This document shows positions 1-5,598 of a stretch of 8,210 nucleotides of DNA, piece after piece. The DNA lies in contig JAQCJA010000185.1 in the NCBI GenBank assembly GCA_027593305.1, forward strand, positions 1 through 8,210, given 5' to 3'. Source of the stretch: a bacterium (GTDB lineage Bacteria > Latescibacterota > UBA2968 > UBA8231). The notes under the pieces were generated by a model, which was not told where the DNA came from, did not search any database, and worked only from the letters and a program-made list of their open reading frames with translations. Positions within the stretch are counted from its first letter, which is position 1. The number at the start of each line of letters is the position of its first letter. The position numbers were made by a program, and so were the translations under genes.

Positions 1-557
1 GACCGGCACTGGTGGCGCTTGGGCACGAGATCGAGGGCTGGCACGCAGCGCAGGCTGTCGCCCAACTGCAGGGCCGCCCCGACTTCGAAGTCAGCGCCGC
101 CTATCGGCAGCGCGACTTCACGGCGGATGCGGTCGGTGGCAGCGATTTCGTCTCCGTCGCCGTTGCCGTTGGTCTGCCTCTGTGGAAGAAACGCAACGAA
201 CAGGAGCAGGAGGCTGAAGCCCGACTCAACGCCCGTGCGGTGATGGCGGCACAGGAGGCTCTGGCCCTGGAGATCCGTCTGGAGATCCGCCAGCGATACC
301 TGGAGGTCGAAGCGCACGACGAGCGCATGCGCTGGCTGCGCACGGCGATCATTCCGCAAGCGCAGCAGTCGCTGAGCGCCGTGCTGGCGGGATACCAGGT
401 GGATAAGGTCGATTTCCTGACCTTGCTTGACAGCCAGGTGAGTCTGCTGGAGTTCGAGATCGACGTGTATCGCCACCTGACAGAGGCGGAGAAGATCATG
501 GCACAGATCGAGATGGCTGTGGGTACCCGCCTGGATGCAGAGGAGACAGAGCGATGA
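1..557 (+). CDS. cusC: TolC/CusC-type outer-membrane efflux factor, 3' part (5' end cut by window edge)
   Basis: This is the C-terminal part of an outer-membrane channel protein of the TolC/OEP superfamily, the exit duct of a tripartite metal efflux pump. The reading frame is open from the left edge (first full codon at base 3). The GTG at 12 is only the first start-like codon inside a longer gene, not a likely true start. About 184 residues are seen. They show one TolC repeat: an ALVAL...EI entry helix, a 'GRPDFEVSAAY' strand, a second strand ending in GLPLW, then long amphipathic helices rich in Glu, Gln, Ala and Arg (a coiled-coil periplasmic tunnel), with a closing 'VDFLTLLDSQ' segment typical of the family. 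The stop overlaps the start of the adaptor gene by 4 bases (ATGA), which supports a cusCBA arrangement. Family membership is secure. The Cus-type assignment rests on the neighbours, and no signal peptide can be judged because the start is missing. Confidence 0.9.
   Translation, partial: PALVALGHEIEGWHAAQAVAQLQGRPDFEVSAAYRQRDFTADAVGGSDFVSVAVAVGLPLWKKRNEQEQEAEARLNARAVMAAQEALALEIRLEIRQRYLEVEAHDERMRWLRTAIIPQAQQSLSAVLAGYQVDKVDFLTLLDSQVSLLEFEIDVYRHLTEAEKIMAQIEMAVGTRLDAEETER
541..545 (+). promoter_or_regulatory. Ribosome binding site of the adaptor gene
   Basis: AGGAG lies 8 bases before the ATG at 554, inside the end of the upstream outer-membrane factor gene. It supports 554 as the adaptor start and fits translational coupling through the ATGA overlap. 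Confidence 0.7.
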
Positions 558-1960
558 CACGTACGATCCTGTTTACCGTCCTGGCACTGGTCTGTGGTGT
601 GGCTCTGGGTAGCTGGTGGGAGGCGGCTGGAGGTGTGGATTCGGCCACGGGCGGCGACCTGACAGCCGACGTCTATCGCTGTCCTATGCATCCCACCATC
701 ATCGCCGATCATCCAGGAAGCTGCCCCGTGTGTGGCATGGATCTGGTGCCAGATGCGTCTGCCGACGCGGCCGACACCGCGCCTGGCGGTGAACGACATG
801 TCGCCTACTGGCGAGCCCCCATGGACGCGTCCTACGTCACCGATGGTCCCGGGATGTCACCCATGGGTATGGACCTGATTCCGGTGTACGAAGATGAACT
901 CTCGGCGGAGGGTACTGTTTCCATCGACCCTGTGACGGCGCAGAACATCGGCGTACGCACGGCGCTGGTGGAGCGGCGACCGCTGCAGCGCTCTGTGCGC
1001 GCCATGGGTCGCGTCGAATTCGACGAGACGGGCATGACGGACGTCAACACCAAGGTCGCCGGATGGGTGGAGCGGCTGTTCGTCGATTTCACCGGTCAGG
1101 AGGTGGCCAAGGGTGAGCCCCTGCTCGAACTCTACAGCCCCGAACTGGTTGCGGCGCAGGAAGAGTACCTCACGGCCCTGGACTACCTGCAGCGCCTGCA
1201 GGACCAGAGTGCCGACTATGACGTGTTGCGCGGTGCTCAGGAGTTGCTCGCAGCGTCGCTGCAACGGCTCCGTCACTGGGATGTGAGTGGCACCCAGATC
1301 GAGCGCCTGCAACGGGAGCGTACCGTGATGCGCACCGTCACCATCAATTCGCCTCAGGAGGGTGTTGTGGTGCACAAGGCGGTGTTTGACGGCGCCTTTA
1401 TCACGCCGGGGCAGCATCTCTACCGCATTGCAGAACTATCGCGCGTGTGGGTTACGGCCGACATCTACGCATACGAACTGCCCTGGGTGGAGCTCGGGCA
1501 GCAGGCGGACGTGACGCTCAGCTATCTCCCGGGGCGCACCTTCACCGGTCGCGTGAGTTACATATACCCCTATCTCGACGCCAAGACGCGCACCGTGAAG
1601 CTGCGAATAAACTTCGACAATACCGACCGTGCGCTGAAACCGGAGATGTATGCCACAGTGACGGTGCGCTCGGCGGCCCGGGAGTATCTGACGGTGCCGC
1701 CGCAGGCCGTCATCCATTCGGGGACCCGAATGGTTGCCATCGTCGCCCTGCCCGGGGGACGGTTTCAGCCGCGTGATGTGGAAATCGGCGCCGAGGCAGA
1801 TGGCTGGTACGAGGTCCTTTCGGGTCTGCACGAAGGAGAACACATCGTCACCTCCGCCCAGTTCCTGATCGACTCGGAGAGCAATCTCAAGGCGGCCCTC
1901 TCGAGTATGACCCGACGTGACGACGAAGTGATCCTGCCGCCTTCGTCGCACCCTCACTGA
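554..1960 (+). CDS. cusB: CusB-type periplasmic adaptor with N-terminal heavy-metal-binding domain
   Basis: Membrane fusion protein of a heavy-metal RND efflux system, 468 residues, joining the inner-membrane pump to the outer-membrane channel. Residues about 4-20 form a hydrophobic signal or anchor helix; Cys14 is present but lacks a good lipobox. Residues 41-67 are a heavy-metal-binding domain with CPMHP (43-47) and CPVCGMDL (57-64). Residues 85-113 match the methionine-bearing N-terminal segment of E. coli CusB, whose Met49/64/66 (precursor numbering, from memory) bind Cu(I); the equivalents here are Met90, Met104 and Met106. The rest follows the family order: beta-strand and lipoyl-like half (about 150-195), helical hairpin (about 197-265), second lipoyl half and beta-barrel (about 265-365), and membrane-proximal domain (about 375-445). 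The start overlaps the previous stop and has a good Shine-Dalgarno. The pump gene begins 11 bases downstream. Family assignment is very secure; Cu versus Ag or mixed substrate is inferred. Confidence 0.95.
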   Translation: MTRTILFTVLALVCGVALGSWWEAAGGVDSATGGDLTADVYRCPMHPTIIADHPGSCPVCGMDLVPDASADAADTAPGGERHVAYWRAPMDASYVTDGPGMSPMGMDLIPVYEDELSAEGTVSIDPVTAQNIGVRTALVERRPLQRSVRAMGRVEFDETGMTDVNTKVAGWVERLFVDFTGQEVAKGEPLLELYSPELVAAQEEYLTALDYLQRLQDQSADYDVLRGAQELLAASLQRLRHWDVSGTQIERLQRERTVMRTVTINSPQEGVVVHKAVFDGAFITPGQHLYRIAELSRVWVTADIYAYELPWVELGQQADVTLSYLPGRTFTGRVSYIYPYLDAKTRTVKLRINFDNTDRALKPEMYATVTVRSAAREYLTVPPQAVIHSGTRMVAIVALPGGRFQPRDVEIGAEADGWYEVLSGLHEGEHIVTSAQFLIDSESNLKAALSSMTRRDDEVILPPSSHPH

Positions 1961-1968
1961 AGGCGGGA
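1961..1968 (+). promoter_or_regulatory. Ribosome binding site of the RND pump gene
   Basis: The 11-base gap after the adaptor stop holds AGGCGGGA, a purine-rich Shine-Dalgarno-like run that ends 3 bases before the ATG at 1972. The match is weaker than that of the adaptor gene, but the position fits, and no promoter could fit in this gap. Confidence 0.5.
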
Positions 1969-1971
1969 CAT

Positions 1972-4900
1972 ATGCTGACCCGCATCATTGAAAGCTGCAT
2001 GCGCAACCAGTTGCTGACGGTCATGGTAACCCTCTTCGTCATCGGCGGGGGCCTGTGGTCGGTGCAGAATACAGCTCTCGACGCGATTCCCGACCTGTCC
2101 GACGTGCAGGTCATCATCCTCACCGAATACCCGGGACAGTCGCCGCAGGTGGTCGAAGACCAGATCACCTATCCCCTGAGTACCGCCATGCTCTCGGTAC
2201 CCTTCGCCAAGACCGTGCGTGGCTACTCGTTCTTCGGCCTGTCTTTCCTCTACATCATCTTCGATGATGGCACCGATATCTACTGGGCGCGCAGCCGTGT
2301 GCTCGAGTATCTCAACTTTGTCACCGACCGTCTGCCCGCAGGCGTCACGCCGAAGCTTGGTCCCGATGCCACTGGTGTCGGCTGGGTTTACGAGTATGTC
2401 CTGCAGGACACGACGGGGGCCAATGATCTGGCAGATCTGCGGTCGATTCAGGACTGGTACCTGCGATATGAGCTAACCAGTGTGCCCGGCGTAGCCGAAG
2501 TGGCCAGCATCGGCGGCTTCGTCAAGCAGTACCAGGTAACCGTCGATCCCGTACGCCTGCTGGCCTTCCAGGTGCCCCTGCAGAAGGTGCGCATTGCGAT
2601 CCAGAGGTCGAATAGTGACGTCGGCGGGCGACTGCTCGAGATGGGCGAGACGGAATTCATGGTCCGTGGCCGGGGTTACATCCAGTCGATTGAGGACATC
2701 GAAGGCATTCCTGTAGGCTTCGATGGCAATGGTACGCCGATCCACGTACGTGACATTGCTACGGTGCAACTGGGACCAGAACTGCGTCGTGGGCTGGCAG
2801 AATGGAACGGTGAGGGCGAGATCGTCGGTGGCATCGTCATCATGCGTTACGGCGAGAACGCGCTGGATGTCATTGATCGGGTCAAGACACGTCTTAGGGA
2901 ACTGGAAGCGGGGTTGCCCGACGGGGTGACGATCCACACGGCCTACGATCGTTCGGGTCTGATCCGTCGTGCCGTCTATCACCTCAGCGGCAAGCTGCTG
3001 GAGGAGTGCATTGTCGTGGCTCTGGTGTGTGTCATGTTCCTGCTGCACGTGCGCTCCGCGCTGGTCGCCATTTTCACACTCCCCGTGGGCATCCTCGTGT
3101 CGTTCCTGGTCATGCACTTCCAGGGGATCAACGCCAATATCATGTCACTGGGTGGCATCGCCATCGCCATCGGTGTCATGGTAGATGCTGCCGTCGTCAT
3201 GGTGGAGAATGCGCACAAGCATCTCGAACGGGATGCGGGCCGCAAGGAACACAGTGCGATCATCCTCGACGCCGCCAAGGAGGTGGGCCCCGCCCTGTTC
3301 TACTCGCTGCTGATCGTGACCCTCTCCTTCCTGCCGGTGTTCACCCTGGAGGCGCAGGAGGGACGACTGTTCAAGCCGCTGGCCTACACCAAGACCTACG
3401 CCATGGCCGCCTCAGCCGTGCTGGCGATCACCATCGTCCCAGTGTTGATGGCTTTTCTCGTCCGCGGCCGTATACTGCCGGAGCGCACCAACCCGTTGAA
3501 CCGGGCTCTGCTGTGGCTATACCGGCCGGCCATCGCCTGGGTGCTGCGGCACAAGTCTGTGGTCCTCGCCAGCAGCACGGCCGTCATGGTGCTATCCCTG
3601 CTGCCGTTTCGAGCCCTGGTACTGGATCACGTGGCTGGTGGCACGCGCGACACTCTGTCCCGATTCCAGGGGTTGTTTCCCCTGGATCAGATCGGTTCCG
3701 AGTTCATGCCGCCGTTGTATGAGGGAGATCTGCTCTACATGCCGACAACCCTGCCTGGTGTGTCGGTGACGAAAGCCCGCGAACTGCTGCAACAGACGGA
3801 CCGCATCATCCGCACTTTTCCCGAGGTGGAAAATGTCTTCGGCAAAATCGGGCGCGCCGAAACAGCGACCGATCCCGCACCACTGTCGATGATCGAGACG
3901 ACGATCACGCTCAAGCCGCAGTCGCAGTGGCGGGATGGGATGACTCCGGAGCGACTGATTGACGAGATGGACGCCGCCATCCAGTTCCCGGGGCTGACGA
4001 ATGCCTGGACGATGCCGATCAAGACACGCATCGACATGCTGTCCACCGGCATCAAGACGCCTGTTGGCATCAAGGTCGCAGGTGAGGATCTGCAGACACT
4101 GCAGAATATTGGCCAGCAAATCGAAGAAGTGATCCGCCGGGTGCCGGGCACGCTCAGCGTGTATGCCGAACGTGTCGCCGGGGGCAACTATCTCGACTTC
4201 GAAGTACGACGTGAGGCGGCGGCCCGCTACGGGCTGACCGTGGGGGATGTGCAGGATGTGATCACGGCCGCCCTTGGCGGTATGAACATCACCTCAACGG
4301 TGGAAGGGCGTGAGCGCTACCCCGTCAACTTGCGCTATGGTCGAGAGCTGCGCGACAACCTGCCGGCCCTGCGGCGTGTCCTGGTGCCGACGCCGACAGG
4401 GGCACAGATCCCCATCGAACAGATCGCCGACATCCACATCCGCAAAGGACCGGCGGGGCTCAAGAGTGAGAATGCCCGGCTCAATGCGTGGGTCTACGTC
4501 GACATCAAGGGTGTCGACGTCGGCTCCTACGTCGAGCAGGCACGCAAAGCGGTTGCCACCGAAGTCGAACTGCCGCCCGGGTACAGCCTCAGCTGGAGCG
4601 GCCAGTACGAGTACATGCAGCGCGCTGCGGCCCGTCTGAAGATGGTGATCCCAGCAACGCTGGGGATCATCTTTCTGTTGTTGTACATGAACTTCCGCAG
4701 CGTCACGGAGAGCCTGCTGATCATGCTGACGTTGCCATTCGCCCTCGTCGGCGGCGTGTGGTTGCTGGCGCTGCTCGACTACAACATGAGTATCGCCGTG
4801 GGTGTTGGTTTCATCGCCCTCGCTGGTGTTGCCGCCGAAACTGGTGTCATCATGCTGCTCTATCTCGACCATGCCTGGGCCGACATGCGTCGAGAGCGGG

Positions 4901-5196
4901 CGGGACGACTCACGCCAGGCGACCTGTATCGAGCCGTTTCCATCGGTGCTGTGGATCGAGTCCGCCCGAAGGTGATGACAGTGACGGCAACGATGGCCGG
5001 GTTGTTGCCCATCATGTGGGGCGAGGGCACAGGATCCGAGGTGATGCGGCGCATTGCAGCGCCAATGGTGGGTGGCCTTGTGTCATCAACGATCCTGACA
5101 CTGCTCGTCATCCCGGTGTTCTACACCGTCTGGCAAACCTGGGCCTGCCGGCACGAATTCAACGATGAACCAGACATCCCAAACAACGAGGACTGA
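1972..5196 (+). CDS. cusA: CusA-type heavy-metal RND efflux pump
   Basis: Inner-membrane proton-driven RND transporter of the HME family, 1074 residues (E. coli CusA is about 1047). It begins with TM1 after a short cytoplasmic N-terminus, then a periplasmic porter/docking half with 'DLSDVQVIILTEYPGQSPQ' (residues about 42-60), a TM block at about 333-545, a second periplasmic half, and a final TM block at about 885-1060. Residues aligned (from memory) to the three-methionine Cu(I)/Ag(I) site of E. coli CusA (Met573, 623, 672) are Met590, Met640 and Met689, with Glu642 near them. Relay methionines Met391, Met403, Met410, Met478, Met493 and Met1025 are also present. Proton-relay residues Asp405, Glu956 (GVAAE) and Lys1000 (RVRPK) are intact, so the pump should be functional. 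Two differences stand out: position 271 is Leu where CusA has Met, and about 25 extra residues lie near 548-572. It is 11 bases after the adaptor gene and 1 base before the next gene. Monovalent Cu/Ag is far likelier than a Zn/Co/Ni substrate, given the methionines. Confidence 0.97.
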   Translation: MLTRIIESCMRNQLLTVMVTLFVIGGGLWSVQNTALDAIPDLSDVQVIILTEYPGQSPQVVEDQITYPLSTAMLSVPFAKTVRGYSFFGLSFLYIIFDDGTDIYWARSRVLEYLNFVTDRLPAGVTPKLGPDATGVGWVYEYVLQDTTGANDLADLRSIQDWYLRYELTSVPGVAEVASIGGFVKQYQVTVDPVRLLAFQVPLQKVRIAIQRSNSDVGGRLLEMGETEFMVRGRGYIQSIEDIEGIPVGFDGNGTPIHVRDIATVQLGPELRRGLAEWNGEGEIVGGIVIMRYGENALDVIDRVKTRLRELEAGLPDGVTIHTAYDRSGLIRRAVYHLSGKLLEECIVVALVCVMFLLHVRSALVAIFTLPVGILVSFLVMHFQGINANIMSLGGIAIAIGVMVDAAVVMVENAHKHLERDAGRKEHSAIILDAAKEVGPALFYSLLIVTLSFLPVFTLEAQEGRLFKPLAYTKTYAMAASAVLAITIVPVLMAFLVRGRILPERTNPLNRALLWLYRPAIAWVLRHKSVVLASSTAVMVLSLLPFRALVLDHVAGGTRDTLSRFQGLFPLDQIGSEFMPPLYEGDLLYMPTTLPGVSVTKARELLQQTDRIIRTFPEVENVFGKIGRAETATDPAPLSMIETTITLKPQSQWRDGMTPERLIDEMDAAIQFPGLTNAWTMPIKTRIDMLSTGIKTPVGIKVAGEDLQTLQNIGQQIEEVIRRVPGTLSVYAERVAGGNYLDFEVRREAAARYGLTVGDVQDVITAALGGMNITSTVEGRERYPVNLRYGRELRDNLPALRRVLVPTPTGAQIPIEQIADIHIRKGPAGLKSENARLNAWVYVDIKGVDVGSYVEQARKAVATEVELPPGYSLSWSGQYEYMQRAAARLKMVIPATLGIIFLLLYMNFRSVTESLLIMLTLPFALVGGVWLLALLDYNMSIAVGVGFIALAGVAAETGVIMLLYLDHAWADMRRERAGRLTPGDLYRAVSIGAVDRVRPKVMTVTATMAGLLPIMWGEGTGSEVMRRIAAPMVGGLVSSTILTLLVIPVFYTVWQTWACRHEFNDEPDIPNNED
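5188..5192 (+). promoter_or_regulatory. Ribosome binding site deciding the start of the small exported protein
   Basis: GAGGA lies 5 bases before the ATG at 5198, inside the last codons of the RND pump gene. This favours 5198 over the upstream in-frame ATG at 5165, which would put a polar, non-signal-like 11-residue extension in front of a clean signal peptide. Confidence 0.7.
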
Positions 5197-5197
5197 T

Positions 5198-5584
5198 ATG
5201 AAACGGATCCTGTTCATGCTGCTTGCTGTTGCCGTTGTCGCTGCAGCGGCACACGCCGCCGAAGGACACGATGGTCACGCCGCAGTGCATGCTGCGCCGA
5301 CGGTTACTCTCGAAGGGGAGATCGTCGACATCACCTGCTATTTGCGGCATGAATCCAGTGGGCCGAAACACATCAAGTGCGCTACTTTCTGCGCCGACCA
5401 GGCAATGCCATTCGGCTTTCTTGTGGCCGGCACGGGAAGGCTCTACCTGCTGCTGCCCGACGGGCATGCGGATCCAACAAAGGACCTGCGCCAGCACTTC
5501 GGGCAGAAGGTCCAGGTGACGGGTGTTCTTACCGAGGGCAATGACCTGACGGGCCTGCAGATCGACACTGTGAAGGCACTTTGA
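5198..5584 (+). CDS. Small exported Cys/His protein of unknown function, possible periplasmic copper-handling protein
   Basis: Protein of 128 residues that I cannot place in a named family. It has a clear Sec signal peptide: Lys2-Arg3, a hydrophobic core 4-18, and probable cleavage after AHA (residues 18-20). The mature protein starts with a His-bearing stretch (His24, 27, 31). A beta strand near 35-46 leads to Cys47-Tyr, then His58-x2-Cys61-x3-Cys65 and Met70-Pro, then a strand (RLYLLL, 81-86) and a C-terminal 'VQVTGVL' and 'GLQIDTV' strand pair. The strand pattern resembles a small OB-like beta barrel, which is my inference. The three Cys plus His/Met could bind Cu(I) or form a disulfide. 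The gene begins 1 base after the pump stop and ends just before the ATPase start, so its place between two copper exporters suggests a shuttle or assembly role similar to CusF, but the CusF Met/His/Trp site is not recognisable. Alternatives include a redox or structural accessory protein. The gene is certain; its function is inferred. Confidence 0.88.
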   Translation: MKRILFMLLAVAVVAAAAHAAEGHDGHAAVHAAPTVTLEGEIVDITCYLRHESSGPKHIKCATFCADQAMPFGFLVAGTGRLYLLLPDGHADPTKDLRQHFGQKVQVTGVLTEGNDLTGLQIDTVKAL

Positions 5585-5588
5585 CAAC

Positions 5589-5593
5589 GGAAG
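5589..5593 (+). promoter_or_regulatory. Ribosome binding site favouring the ATG start of the ATPase
   Basis: GGAAG sits 5 bases before the ATG at 5599. A competing TTG start at 5581 would overlap the previous stop by 4 bases (TTGA) and has only a weaker AAGG-like run upstream. Starting at 5581 would add just six residues, so the choice does not affect any domain. Confidence 0.5.
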
Positions 5594-5598
5594 ACACG

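Noticed and set aside
101..799. 232-codon minus-strand frame over the outer-membrane factor and adaptor start
   Set aside because: It is antisense to two genes with strong family signatures, and its Ser/Arg/Cys-rich composition matches no recognisable protein.
3592..4119. 175-codon minus-strand frame within the pump gene
   Set aside because: Shadow of the conserved pump sequence, with no start context or motif to support it.
5165..5197. Upstream ATG at 5165 as the start of the small exported protein
   Set aside because: It would add 11 polar residues before the signal peptide and overlap the pump gene by 32 bases; the ATG at 5198 has a GAGGA site at proper spacing and a clean signal peptide.
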